Of a DNA stretch of 64,000 bases, positions 34,301 through 45,459 are shown piece after piece (positions within the stretch are counted from its first letter, which is position 1; every line of letters begins with the position of its first letter). Source of the stretch: Lepisosteus oculatus. Taxonomy: Eukaryota; Chordata; Actinopteri; Semionotiformes; Lepisosteidae. Where the stretch lies: contig NC_090698.1 in NCBI RefSeq assembly GCF_040954835.1, forward strand, positions 47,068,284 to 47,132,283, written 5' to 3'. The notes beneath the pieces are model-generated. The model was not told the DNA's origin. It did no database searches and saw only the letters and a program-made list of their open reading frames with translations. Position numbers and translations under genes: made by a program.

Positions 34301-37220
34301 TTACTTACTTGTGTAGAGCCAATACTTTGTTGCAATAGGAGAATTTTGCATTTTCTAGATCTTCCTGGATTTTACATCTGCTTAAACAGAACATTAAAAT
34401 GGGATTAGTAATAACTTTGCTAGCTCTTACAGCACATCATATACTTTTATATGAACTACAAGACATGAGGATACAATTACATGCCCTGGACATGACATTT
34501 TAAAATACTGTAAAAAACCATTGCTCCTCTTTACATTAATAGGTACACAGGCTTAAAAAGTGCAGATGTCAAAAATGAACTTACATGTCTGAACTTTTAT
34601 CAGGAATTGAATCGTCAATATTCTCAGATTCTGTTAAAAAAAAGCATAAAATGTTACCCGATAAAGACTATAAATGTAAATAGTATTTCAAGGTACATGA
34701 TTCTAAATTAACTAATATTTAGATGCCCCTCAAAGGTATTGGTAATTATATGGACACTTGCATTAATCACTATAAAAACAGCAGGTGGCTTACATTAATT
34801 ACTGTACTTAACATTTATTAAAAAGGGAGTTCAAAGAAAAAACAGATCTTAAATAAAATTATTTATAAAAAACACTCAATTTAGAAGGCAAGCTGTGTAT
34901 ATACACATGTAAATCATGTGTATAAGGAATAGACTGGATGGAACAAATTAATGTTAAAATATCTTAACCCAATCTTAGCCATAGACTAACCATTAATTCC
35001 ATTTATAAAACTCTTATGAAAAGACTAAAAAAGGGATGGCAATCTTTCTAGTTTTGCAATGTGAAGTTAGTATAAAACAATGCTAACCTGCATTTGTCCT
35101 TACTTCCATTTCAAAACACTGGTTTGCTACTTGTTCCTTTATCCTGTACAGCAGAAAACAGACAAGATTACAAAAGCTAACACCAATCCTGATTTTTCTC
35201 AAATACTGCTGACCTTATTCGCAAAAGGTACAAATGCAATTAAAAGTATATATGTTAAATATAAAGAGTGAAAAGAAGAGATAGCCACACATGCTCATGC
35301 CTAAAAATGAGTAAAAATGTAGGCATACTGTATATTTACATGTGCTGAGGGGTAAGGCTGTAGATGATATTGTAACGCTTACGGCCGACAAGCACTGTGT
35401 AAGAGCCGGCGTACCAGAGCAGGTGACGTCACCGCCCTTCCCTGTGATAGCAGGACTACAGCTACTGGGCTGTAGAGAGATCTCTCTTTAGCTCACGGGG
35501 CTGGGTCGCTGCAGAGAGACGCGGAAGTCCCGGGTTCGAGCCTCCAGTCGGGATGGGGCCGACCAGATGCGGCAAGGGCGCCCGCCTGAGCCCCCATTGC
35601 ATTACAATATTCATTAAGACTGTCTATATTAGACTATATCTATATAGCCATATCACCATGCAGCTCACAATGGGCAACCCACAAAGCTACATTTTAGTCA
35701 AGCTAAGCAAGTGTGAGGCTGGCCAGTACCTGGATGGGAGACCTCCTGGAAAAGCTGCTGGAAGAGGTGTTAGTGGGGCCAGTAGGGGGCACTCACCCTG
35801 TGGTCTGTGCAGGTCCTAATACCCCCAGTATAGTGATGAGAACACTATACTGTAAAAAGGCGCCATCCTTCAGATGAGATTTAAAACCTTTTGTAGGACT
35901 CTCTGTGGTCATTAAAAATCCCAGGGCATTTTCGAAAAGAGTAAGGGTCCTGGCCAAATTTCCCCCTGGCCTTTAGCTATCAAGGTCTCTTAATAATCCC
36001 TCTCTATGATTTGGCATCTTCATTCTGTTCTCCTCCTCACTGATAAGTGGTGTGGTGACCGTTCTGGCGCACTATGGCTGCCATCACATCATCCAGGTGG
36101 GGCTGCACATTGGAGGTGGTGGAGGGGAGTCTCAATTACCTGTAAAGCACTTTGAGTGGAGAGTCCAGAAAAGCGCTATATAAGTGTAAGGAATTATCAA
36201 TTATTATAAGGTTACCTACGTCACCTGAATACTGTATGTGTATGTATGTGTAATGAAACTGCTGGCTTGACAAGTGGTTTAAGTGAACATGGATGCTCTC
36301 TTGAAACAGGTAAAGGCGCCATTATGAATGGACAGATTAAGAATGTCCAGACCCCAAAGGATAGCGATACCCAGAATATTTTAGATAAATACATTAAAAT
36401 CGAATGAAATGAAAGTTTAGAATGTTATATTGGTCACGAAAACAAGTGCCTCCACGTGCTGTCTCCTCACCCCCTTTCCGGACTCTAAATCTCTTGAGAC
36501 GCACATCTTTTAAGATATTTTTGTGAATTAAATTAATGTGTATTAAATAAAACCATCAGCCCTTCCATTTCCAAAATGCAGCTCTCTGCAGCTCTGTCTC
36601 TCCTCCCAATATTTGCAAATGGACTAGGCATTCATTATTTTGTTGAAAGCACATCGTCTCCGTAGTAATATATGTTTTGAAGGGATATAGGCTGGCTTCA
36701 CAGAAATCTGACATGAGCAAAACCAACTCTGCTTCTAAAAAAACAGCCAGAGGGAAGCACAGCTTGAAATTGCCAGAAGGAACATAACCAAACCATAGCC
36801 AGCGGACAGGGTCAGGCTGGTTGGTTGGTTGGTTGCACTTCCTTTGTGGAACATTTTGCTGCATGAATATTTACACTAGGGTAGCATCTAGCATTTCAAA
36901 AAAGAATTTGTTTTGAGAACCTGTGCAGTTCTTCCTGAGGCGTGGAGCTATTACAATCACCTACCCATAACAAGCCAGACGAGAAAAGCACTATCAGAAA
37001 AAGACACTTATTTCCTCAATTGCTTAACAAATGCTTCATACTATTATTAAGGTGAATTAAAATGTCAGACACCTGGAAAAGCACAATACGAAACAAACCT
37101 GAGCAAATGTGTGAGTGTTTCTTCTTCCTTGCTGCTGGTAAGGACAGGAGACTGGCAGCTGCTCAGTGCCATGTTTCTCAACTTCAGGGCAGTACTTTCA
37201 AGCTTCTCAAAGACGTCCAT
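31355..37220 (-). CDS. cenph: Centromere protein H
   Basis: Coding exons on the minus strand: 37220-37099, 35143-35088, 34630-34585, 34377-34309, 33984-33928, 33749-33686, 32946-32895, 32382-32222 and 31447-31355. They total 720 nt, giving 239 residues against 247 in human as I recall. Every junction is in phase. The C-terminal exon SKVNWAADSKLKDVIL matches the human SKVNWAEDPALKEIVL, and the LLEIQKKRLELK stretch matches human LLDIRKKRLQLK. The protein is almost wholly coiled coil; the family protein works in the CENP-H/I/K/M part of the constitutive centromere-associated network that builds the inner kinetochore. The start ATG (37218-37220, good Kozak context) is the first in-frame methionine of the second exon; exon 1 is untranslated. 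The acceptor of the fourth coding exon is an aagcag tandem, so isoforms with or without one extra residue are possible. The call is very secure. Confidence 0.94.
33795..33905 (+). repeat. Dispersed GAAACGTTGTG-type repeat
   Basis: CCTGAAGAAGGCTCCACGGC, TGAAACGTTGTG and GCATGGAATAAACCTATTAC match the copy at 25.9 kb; the 3' end is cut short. It lies in a CENPH intron. Confidence 0.55.
35372..35614 (+). repeat. GC-rich tRNA-like repeat with TG...CA ends, class unresolved
   Basis: It begins TGTAACGC, ends GCATTACA and is flanked by ATAT on both sides, which looks like a short solo LTR with a 4-base target duplication. Inside is a tRNA-like stretch (TTTAGCTCACGGGGCTGGG, then CCCGGGTTCGAGCC). A related copy lies at 37262-37445. 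It could be an LTR fossil or a tRNA-type SINE. Confidence 0.45.
35620..36205 (+). repeat. 5S-rRNA-derived SINE, full length
   Basis: The head GGCCAGTACCTGGATGGGAG (near 35719) is the 5S rRNA internal-promoter region. The body contains CACTATGGCTGCCATCACAT, and the 3' tail CTGTAAAGCACTTTGAGTGG ... GCGCTATATAAGTGTAAG is shared with a CR1/L2-type LINE, as in the SINE3 superfamily. It lies between the first two coding exons of CENPH. Confidence 0.8.
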
Positions 37221-37261
37221 TTTGTCCTCGTCTCTGCAAAGACAAAAAGCACATCAGTAAT

Positions 37262-37445
37262 AAGTTTGGAAATTTGACCCTCCCGGTTCCGCTCGGGCTC
37301 ATGCCCTCACCACTCCACCCCGCCGGTTCGTCACGCAACACCCAAGCGCGAACCCGGGTCTCCGGCGTAACGCAACAGGGAACCAGCCGATTGAGCTAAA
37401 GGAGACCTCCCTCAACCCGGGCGGCTGAGGTCCCTGCTACATGCA
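37262..37445 (-). repeat. Second copy of the GC-rich tRNA-like repeat
   Basis: The minus strand reads TTTAGCTCAATCGGCTGG, then GACCCGGGTTCGCGC, aligning over about 100 bases with the copy at 35.4 kb. It stands out by GC content from the AT-rich CENPH intron. Class unresolved. Confidence 0.45.
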
Positions 37446-38454
37446 GGGAGGACTATGATGTCCAAACTAGCTCTGCTACATAATCATATTGCGCCTGTAT
37501 ACATTGACAGCTCCAGGTCAAGCACAGCTAATTAAATTACACTACTGTACATCAGTTAGAGCTTCTTGTTGCCATAAAGCTATATTCTAGTTCTACCCAA
37601 ATAACCAACCAAGACATCCCTCAATCATCCACTGCCTTCCTATTAGGAGGACTGGTTTCAGCGGCATAGAAAGTTATGAAAAGTTCATGTCCAGTTTAAC
37701 AGTCTTTTAAAAATATACTCTACACACAGGTTATAGTACAGCAACAAAGAAAATAATATCATAGCAAGATGGCACGTATAACCAAGAGACAAAACTGACT
37801 ATGCTGAAGTGAGATTGCATGAACACAGAAAGCTTACAAATGAGAGATGGCTATCAAGCCCACTTAACTCATTAGGTTTCAGATAGGTGTTTGATATATG
37901 AATCTCAACCACTACTAGGTTGAAACCAGGGTATAGGGTAGCTTGTTTTAGACTCACATTATAATTTGTTTAAGAATTGTTCTCCCTCTGGAAAAGTAGT
38001 GCATTCATAGTAATTCATTGCACAATTAAAAAAAATCCCTTTATTTAGGGATCTAAATTTATTTATTTAGGGATCTAAATCTATTTCTTAAAATTAGAAG
38101 TACAAAAATTCCATTGCACTGTGATTACTTGTAACTAGACCAGACTGTATTAATCTTCCTAAGGTTTCAAGCAAAATATGAAAAAAAAAACATTTTAACC
38201 AACTTGTTCAAGCATGTTTCAAGCAGGGTCATAATCCTGCAGTACTCCTGTCTCATCTGGTTTTACTTGTATCAATCACTTAATGAATTAAGCTGATTGA
38301 AGCCTTAATCAAACCTTTTTTTAAAGACATTATACTCTTAAATTATAGAACAGGAACAGAAACTATCATGAACCCTGTGCAAGAAGCTGGATTTCAGAAC
38401 CTCTGCCATTTAGGGTTAGTGTTTAAATGGTGAGGTGGCATTTAACTATTAAGT

Positions 38455-38680
38455 CTGTACAGACTAAGAATGCTTATGATGCTAAAAAGTTACAGTGTCC
38501 TTGCCACCCGTCTGATAACCAGTTTGGAGTCAGTGGACACTGGGTCCACAATCCTTGGTCTACTCATTGGTATGGTGCGAAACAGAAAATCTGGCAATGA
38601 CATAGTAAAGAAAATGCTAGAACATCTATCAATCACCAGAAAGCTGCTTATTCCTGATAATAAGTGCTGACTGGCTGTGT
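38455..38680 (+). repeat. Possible L1/Tx1-type reverse-transcriptase relic
   Basis: A 66-codon open frame begins with LKSYSVLATRLITSL, like the YSKVLATRL stretch of L1-clade reverse transcriptases, and continues with a loosely similar GLLIGMVRNRKSGNDIVKKM. The match is suggestive only. It lies in the CENPH 5' UTR intron. Confidence 0.3.
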
Positions 38681-38939
38681 CCACCTCAGAAGCACAATGT
38701 GCAAGCGAGATGACACCCTGGACAAGTAGCCAATGCAGAGCAATCAGTGACGACACTTTTGAATGTTTGACATGTTGAGGGCTCAGGGTTTCAAATAAGG
38801 GAGTTTCAGCCAAAGGTTTGATTTTCTGGCATGACTGTGGCAAAGAAACTAATAGCATATGAGTGGCTACTTCCTCATATCCTGCCGATACGGCTACAGC
38901 TGTCATAATCCAGGGATCTAGTGATGCTACAACTTTCTA

Positions 38940-39250
38940 TTACCAGAATAAATAAGGTATTATGCCACTGTGGAGGAAAGCTGGGGCTAGAGTAAACGAC
39001 ACCGAGACGGGTCAGATTATTGTGGGGTATGGAGAGGAATCCACATTGCAACACATACATGAAAGCAGTAAGGACAGGTGGCACTTCTTTACACAGAGCT
39101 GTGGCAACATGTAATGAGCTACCCTGTCTGTTGTTGAAGATGACACCCGGCACTCTTCAGGGAATTCTTGGATCAAGGAGCTAAAAATGGAAAAACTAGC
39201 TAGACGCGCTGAACTACCTCCTCTAGTTTGTAAACAAGTACATGACTGCC
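38940..39250 (+). repeat. CR1-like LINE 3' fragment
   Basis: The reading HFFTQSCGNM and then LSVVEDDTRHSS, followed by ARRAELPPLVCKQ, resembles the CR1-like C-terminus and its 3' UTR. It is diverged. Confidence 0.5.
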
Positions 39251-39628
39251 ACCACCTGGAAACACAAAGATGGAGCACTACGAGAACGAACAGATGTAAC
39301 ACAGGAATTGATAAAGGCTAAATAACACTCTTGACTTAATGAGTCAGGAGAGGAAAAATTAGCAGTTTAAGGGTTTTACTTTTAACATTAATCTTAACCC
39401 TAACGTTTATCATCCTCTGAACAAAACGTTTACAACTTCAAGACGAGTCTGTCACTGTACGCTAAAGGAACCGGCGAGCCCCTCTAATTCCAAGTAAAAC
39501 ATAATAACGATTTACCAGTCGCAATTTCTGATTGATTTAATAAACCGTAAACACAAATTATAATATTTAGACTACAGCTTCCCAGCCCACTGACCTACAT
39601 CCTAAACAGATGCGCTTTCACAACTTAC

Positions 39629-39975
39629 AGGCAAGTAATACTCTTCAATTAAAAAATAAAACCGTAAATCGAATAGCTCATGTTACGATCTTTTCCATAA
39701 AAAAAATAAAAGCACTTTACCCTTCTCCCAAACCCGCAATAGGAAACCAACTCCTGTCCACCGATGTAACTATGCCCTCCTTACAAAACAAAACTACCCA
39801 CCCACCCCTCACTGTTCCTTATTGGGTTTAAGAGTTGAACGCGAAAGATCCGTCATGGATTTGTGCAATTTGAATGGCTGAAATAAATGTAAATTAAAAT
39901 GACACCCGTTTCTGCTTTTCCTATTGGCTCCTGCCCTAGAATCGAATGTGCCGCGCGGAAGCGGTCGCTTCCGGT
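39629..39975 (-). promoter_or_regulatory. cenph: CENPH promoter and 5' UTR exon
   Basis: This is a GC-richer, CpG-containing stretch. It holds a perfect 8+2+8 palindrome of two ETS/GABP cores (CGGAAGCG gt CGCTTCCG, 39956-39973), CCAAT boxes on the minus strand at 39927-39923 and 39835-39831, and an E2F-like TTTCGCG (39847-39841) followed at once by TTCAA, which resembles a CDE/CHR pair. A strong donor (CCT|gtaagt, near 39630) ends an untranslated first exon that would splice to the acceptor at 37234. This arrangement fits an S/G2-expressed centromere gene. Divergent ETS sites often mark bidirectional promoters, but I find no convincing + strand gene starting here. Confidence 0.55.
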
Positions 39976-40224
39976 GTTGCTGGGTCGTGGCTGTGAGCGC
40001 AAACATTTCATATGACAATACACGTAATGTATTGCTCTTGTGTGATCCGTTTTTACTGTGGACGTGTCTCAAGATGTTTTAAATGATAGAGCCTATTTGC
40101 AAATGTTTAATAATAAAATGTTGACACGTCATTTGTGTCTTCTAGACAATGAGTGGAAGAAAACAAAAAGGCAAAAAACGTTAAGATACTGTATGTAGTC
40201 GAAGTAACGAATTAAAATCAAGGG

Positions 40225-40680
40225 ATGCTGTGTTAAAATTTTATATAAAACTAGTTTGGCCTCATTTAAAAGGTTGTGTGCAATTCTGCTTATTTTATGG
40301 AAAAGTTATTGCTGCAATGGCATCATAAGGGAATGTGCTACACTTTCAAGCTGAAGGAACCGAACCGTTTTAGTCTTAAATACAACGAGGAGATCTGATA
40401 GAAGTACTAAGCTATCAAATGTATTGACAAAGTCAAAACAACAGGCTCCTTTAGAATAAACAGTGAAACATAAACCAGAGGACATAAGTGGAGACTATGT
40501 CACAGTGCATTTAAAACCAAGAACAGGATGCACTTTTTTATCCAAAGGCTGACAAAAGTGTGGAAGAAGCTACCCAGTCTTATGGCAGAAACGGCTGGAG
40601 GAGATCCTTTGATCTAGCCACTAACTACCAAAATGGCTAGATGGGCCAACTGGCCTCCCCTTTGTTTGTAACCTTTTTTT
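40225..40680 (+). repeat. CR1-like LINE 3' fragment
   Basis: Pieces reading NRMHFFIQRLTKVWKKLPSL and the 3' UTR ATGGGCCAACTGGCCTCC match the CR1-like family. Upstream text reads like the preceding RNase-like region, with breaks. Confidence 0.6.
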
Positions 40681-40979
40681 TGTTTTTAAAATTTAGAAAT
40701 CTGGGATGTTTTCACAAGGACCAACTAATACTATACTATATTGATATTTTATTGATTTCCCTGCTTTGATCCTTAAACTTAGTATTTGTACATAGTATTT
40801 AATCAATTTACCCAAACAAGATAGGTAAGAATATAAGGACTACAGGCTATAGAAAAAAAAACACTCAGTTGAAATAACTTTTTTACAGTTCATTTGCAAA
40901 TATATGCTACGTTTTAAACGTCACTTCCATACAATTAGAGGTTGGAGTACAATTACATTTATGATTTGGGTTTCACATA

Positions 40980-41455
40980 AATATAGCCAGCAGCTATATC
41001 ACTCTGCAACTCTCAGCTGACAAGCCACTGAAGCTCAGCAGGCGTCAGCTTGGCCAGTACCTGAATGGGAGACCTCCTGGGAAAAACTAAGGTTGCTTGC
41101 TCTCAAGTGGGGCCAGCAGGGGGCGCTCACCCTGCGGTCTATGTGGGTCCTAATGCCAAAAATCCCAGGGCGTTTCTCGAAAAGAGTAGGGGTGTAACCC
41201 TGGCGTCCCGGCCAGAAATGTTCCATTGGCCCTTACCAATCATGGCCTCCTAATAACCCCCCTCTATGAATTAGACTCATTACTCTGCTCTCCTCCCCAC
41301 TGATAGCTGATGTGTGGTGAGCGTTCTGGCGCACTATGGCTGCCGTCGCATCATCCAGGTGGGGGCTGCACATTGGTGGTGGTGGAGGGGAGTCCCCATT
41401 ACCTGTAAAGAGCTTTGAGTGGAGTGTCCAGAAAAGCGCTATATAAGTGTAAGCA

Positions 41456-41497
<42 letters not shown>

Positions 41498-41510
41498 ATT
41501 ATATATAACC
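40980..41510 (+). repeat. 5S-rRNA-derived SINE, full length, with (ATT)n tail
   Basis: The head AGCTTGGCCAGTACCTGAAT continues into GGGAGACCTCCTGGGAAAA, nearly the 5S C box. Body and LINE-type tail follow as in the 35.6 kb copy, closing with about 16 ATT units (41456-41505). It is better preserved at the 5S end than the other copies. Confidence 0.82.
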
Positions 41511-41726
41511 GTGCTTTTAGCAAATGTATAAAAGTGTCTGAGTTTTTTATTAGTGTTACAAATATAAACACCGTGTGGTATAAAGCGGTTTGGAAAATGA
41601 TATGACAAATATACAATGAATAACGAGATTATGCATGCTATTTGCCTGTCTCGTGAGGTGACTTTCCCCCAGAGTTCCCCAGTTTCACTTCAGAAGTCAT
41701 CACCCCTCTTTCGATATGCCTGGAAA

Positions 41727-41780
41727 ACTACATCGACCAGAAGTCCCGAGTACTTCCTGTTCAAGTTTCAGAAGGTCACC
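41727..41780 (+). promoter_or_regulatory. mrps36: MRPS36 core promoter with ZNF143-like and ETS sites
   Basis: An ACTACA....CCAGAAG sequence at 41727-41744 resembles the ZNF143/SBS motif common in promoters of mitochondrial and housekeeping genes. An ETS core (acttcctg) lies at about 41752-41759, just before the initiator ATG. There is no TATA box. Confidence 0.4.
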
Positions 41781-44312
41781 ATGGGAAGCAAGATGGCAGC
41801 TGCCAGTAGGGTCGTGCAGGTAAATATTCCACTTTCATAAAGAACATGGGGTAGTATGTTTATTTTCTTCTCTACATGTACAGGAAATGTTCAATGAAGC
41901 GTGTCCGTTTTGGATGCGGCAGTTTTATTACTTCTTATTTGGAATATATCAGTGTAGTTACGACTTAAGTTTTCAGTGTCCTTGCAAGTGAAGATTGGGA
42001 AAACAGAACTGGAGCTCGCAGCAATCTTCAGCTGGGGACAAAAATTAACAGTCCACGAACCAATGGTTTACGTTTTTCCAATATTTGTCTCTTTATCCCA
42101 TCGTACATAACAGCTTTAACATTTTAAAATAATAACTTGTTTAACCAGATAAGTGGCATTTAAAATAATTCTCTCTTACCATAGCGAGCTGATGAGTAAC
42201 ATTTCTTACAAAAGGACACTGAATTAATGTGACTAAATAATCTTCTTCACAGGTACAGCCCCTATTCTGTCCTGCTAATGGAATAACAAATAAGATGTTG
42301 TCTAGTTGAATGTCTAATTGAAATGGTGTTTTGGACACACTTAGGGTGGGAGAAATAATGCACTATTTTAACATGCAGTGCATTCACAATTGTAAAATAT
42401 GGGTTGCGATGGCAGGGATTTTTTCCATTACATATGAAGTATTCTAGCCATTCAAACCATAAGTAGTTAATTTAAGAGTTTGGATGTAAAGTCATAATTC
42501 TGTTAATGTTGCATTTCCAAAATACCTACTTTTGAAATTCAAAATGTTCCAGTGCATTAATCTGCAAGTAAATTGTCTAGTTCTTTTCACTTGAAAGATT
42601 GGGAACATTTGAACTTTTTAGAAATGACATGCACATGGATTTGCAATAAGACTTTGCCTTTGTCTTTCAGGCAGTACGGCCTCATGCCCCTTTAATCAAA
42701 TTCCCCGATCGACGGAATATACCAAGACCTGAGGGTTAGTGAGTAAATATCTAAAATGTTTAAAGTGTTCAGGAATGCTTCTGTGTAATGGCAATGTAGG
42801 GGATGTAATTAAGTGATCTTGATTTATTACTTGATTATTGATTAAAAATGCTATATACATTTTTAAAACTATGTTAAAGCTTCCATATAAATAGTATATA
42901 AAGAGTATATACAATTAAAAAACATTCAGCATACAGTGCCCTCCAAAGGTATTGGGACAGCAAGCTGTATTTTTGCCTTGCAGCTAAACAATTTGTATTG
43001 TTGGCCTTAGGATTTACATGAGTAAGAACTATGTAATATACAGTTCATTTCTGGGTAATTCCATGCATACATTGATCATATTAGAAATGGTTGTGAACAC
43101 CAAAGGTGGAAAACATTAGCGTACATGGCTGCCTCTGGAACAGGCTCTCTTGTGTTAATTGATCTAACTAATGATGCCTGCAGCAGAGGAAGTTGTGATG
43201 TTTACAGGAACATTTTGTCTGCTTGTATAGAAGAAAAACATCTTATCTGGCACTTCAACAGGCAGTATGGTGATAGCCTGATATGCACAGTGAAACTAGG
43301 GAGTTCATCAGGAGATAGAAATTGAAAGTCTTAGTGTGGCCAAGTACGTTTACAGATTTAAATCTAGTTGGGCATGCATTTTATATGCTGAAGAAAAAAT
43401 TGTAGTAGGAATCTTGAACATTGCAGGAGCAGACAGGAACTCAAAGCAAAGAATTTCAAAGGATTACACAACGTTTGTGGAACGCAGCGTGCTCGGAATA
43501 TGCATCCAAATACAGTACTAACATTTACTCTCTGAAAGTGAACATCCTAAAACTAATTAATCACTGCATTAAACTTGATGTGTTTACGTTTTGTATGATC
43601 AAAAGTACTTTTGGGTAACTCCAGGCATTTAACTGTATTGTACTTTTCATTGGCATTAATCTCATGATCATATCTTGAGTGTATGTATATGTTGTGGGGG
43701 GTGGGGGCTGTGTCAGTGTGCTGCAAAGAAACAGGTGATTCCACAATAAAAAAAAATAGAAGAAACAATGTTTCAGCTGTTGAACCTTCTTTAGTGATGT
43801 ATTTGTATCTTCTACAATTGTTTTATTCTTGATTTTAGTGCAGGAAGCACTTAAAACGATGGTGGCTACCCCATCACCATCCCCTGGGACCCATAATTCA
43901 CCACAGTCATTAAGTTCTCCATCTAGACCACCAGGAACACAGAGCACAGGCCCACCAAGCCACAAACCAGGCCCTCCGGACACTGCAGCCACTATCCGAG
44001 AATTCCCCCAGCGATACCGCAGGAGGACAATAGCTACAGAAGAGATGGATTACATCCAGGTGAGGGGCTGCAGATTATCTTGGTACTGTAACGTGCAAAT
44101 AGATAAGACCTCGGATAAGGTTTCAAATATTTAGAAATGTACATTGAACAACACCAGACATCATTTGGAAAGGTGTTTCTAGATTCAACGATGGCTGAAA
44201 CACCCTTCTACATCTTATTAATGTCTGATGCCATTATGATTATTGTGATGGAAACTTGCTAAAATGAGTGTCACACGTGTCTTTTCTCTTACAGCGTGGC
44301 GGACCAGAATGA
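41781..44312 (+). CDS. mrps36: MRPS36 / KGD4, 2-oxoglutarate dehydrogenase adaptor subunit
   Basis: Exons 41781-41819, 42671-42734, 43839-44059 and 44295-44312 give 113 residues (human about 103). The N-terminus (MGSKMA.ASRVVQ), HAPLIKFPDRR and the C-terminal QRGGPE are family hallmarks and nearly identical to human. The protein was first named as a small mitoribosomal subunit protein; it is now understood as KGD4, which tethers the E3 subunit to the E1-E2 core of the 2-oxoglutarate dehydrogenase complex in the mitochondrial matrix. The conserved ends flank a variable linker, here enriched in Ser, Pro, Thr and Gly and about ten residues longer than in human. Introns have ordinary GT-AG ends. 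A polyadenylation signal AATAAA lies at 44425-44430. A Tc1-like relic sits in intron 2. CENPH and MRPS36 are also neighbours in human. Confidence 0.95.
42936..43610 (+). mobile_element. Tc1-like transposon relic in MRPS36 intron 2
   Basis: The left end, CAGTGCCCTCCAAAGGTATTGGGACAG (first 20 bases given here as CAGTGCCCTCCAAAGGTATT), is a typical fish Tc1-like terminus. Downstream, + strand fragments match a Tc1 transposase C-terminal half: AASGTGSLVLID, VYRNILSA, and then a VLVWPS..DLN..HAF.MLKK segment. Stops and shifts break it, and the region between the terminus and the catalytic domain is missing. Confidence 0.7.
43740..43800 (-). repeat. Dispersed GAAACGTTGTG-type repeat, 5' fragment
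   Basis: Complement of GAAGGTTCAACAGCTGAAAC and ATTGTTTCTTCTA; only the start of the family remains. It lies just before MRPS36 exon 3. Confidence 0.4.
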
Positions 44313-44424
44313 ACCTGGATTCTTCAGCGTATACCAGCCAAAGGCACTTATTTGTGTACTTTATTTCTTTTTTTGATTAACTGCTAGATATATAAAACAT
44401 GTTTGTTGTTTTTCTGCAGATTAA

Positions 44425-44430
44425 AATAAA
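44425..44430 (+). terminator. mrps36: MRPS36 polyadenylation signal
   Basis: AATAAA lies 113 bases after the stop codon, at a normal distance and followed by T-rich sequence. Confidence 0.7.
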
Positions 44431-44901
44431 GCCTATTTAATTCAGGATTTTTTTTCCTTTCTTGGCAAATTAAAAATGATTTATATAAAACAGTATTTAC
44501 AAAACATAACTTTTTTTGTGAATTGTTGTTCATCTAGCACAGTTAAAACACTAGATTATTTTTATTGCAAATAATTCTGATAGTGCTACTATATATAGAA
44601 AATATAATAAATGTTTCCATTTGAAAAAGCGGTTCTTTTTTAAATTTGATTTTTTTTAACTTGTCATTATAAGCAGAAACTGGATATTAAAGTGGGGGTA
44701 CTTTGATTTCTTTCAGCAAATTTATTTATGGGACTTGGATCAATTCAATGAGTTGATTAAAAATGTTTTCATTTAATTCACCACATCACCTCAATGAAAC
44801 ATTGCCTCTGAATTACTTAAACAAATCTGCTTCAGTCAGACTGCTCAGAACCACTATATCGCAGAAATAATCAAGAGATGCTTATTTAGCATGTGGACAA
44901 G

Positions 44902-45228
44902 AATCCATTCGTTCATTTTCTAACCGCTTTGTCTAGTATGTGGTTGCGGGGAAGCCATAGTCTATCCTGGCTAGCAACGGATGCAAAGCGTGGATACAAC
45001 GCCAGTCCATCCGCGGGGACACACAGAGACAAACGTGCACATTCACACCATGTTCCATTTGACCATAAGCCTATTAACCTGCCAGTATGTCTTTGGACTA
45101 TAAGGAAACTGGAGCATCTAGAAGAAACACAGGGAGAACATAAAACAGATAGCACCTCAGGAATTGAACCCAAGAGCCCAATGCTGCAAGGTAGCAAAAC
45201 TAATCGCTGCCCCACCACGCTGCCCATT
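44902..45228 (-). repeat. tRNA-headed SINE, family B
   Basis: CATTCGTTCATTTTCTAACC lies at the left and AATCGCTGCCCCACCACG at the right, with the usual body between. It is moderately diverged and lies downstream of MRPS36. Confidence 0.68.
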
Positions 45229-45459
45229 TGGGCCATGATATATTGTAAAATTCATAGTTGTGGTGACAGCTGTGGTATGTATTCCAGTCTCTGTTTCTAG
45301 GAGATTTAAATCAAACATTTTACAAATATATACAGATATACAAAAGTCATATTTTGTTGTTTTAAAGTTTGCAGCACTTTGAACTGGCAGTTAGTTATAT
45401 GCAAAACATACTCCACACTTCAAAGCAAAAATAAAAAAATAAGTAAATTGATCATTTAA

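Noticed and set aside
35378-35388. 5S rRNA start-like GCTTACGGCC
   Set aside because: Only ten bases match, with nothing 5S-like following; the true 5S-derived element begins about 250 bases later.
35480-35545. Functional tRNA gene
   Set aside because: A- and B-box-like runs exist, but I could not form a convincing acceptor stem and anticodon arm, and a second diverged copy shows it is a repeat.
38490-38906. 138-codon minus-strand frame
   Set aside because: No family resemblance or splice context; the opposite strand gives the better, though weak, LINE-like reading.
40148-40183. Histone-like start MSGRKQKGKKR
   Set aside because: The frame ends after 11 codons and no in-phase downstream exon was found.
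43561-43992. 143-codon minus-strand frame over MRPS36 exon 3
   Set aside because: It is the antisense shadow of the proline/serine-rich exon.
45011-45236. Open frames around 44.9-45.3 kb as small genes
   Set aside because: They fall inside a SINE family B copy.
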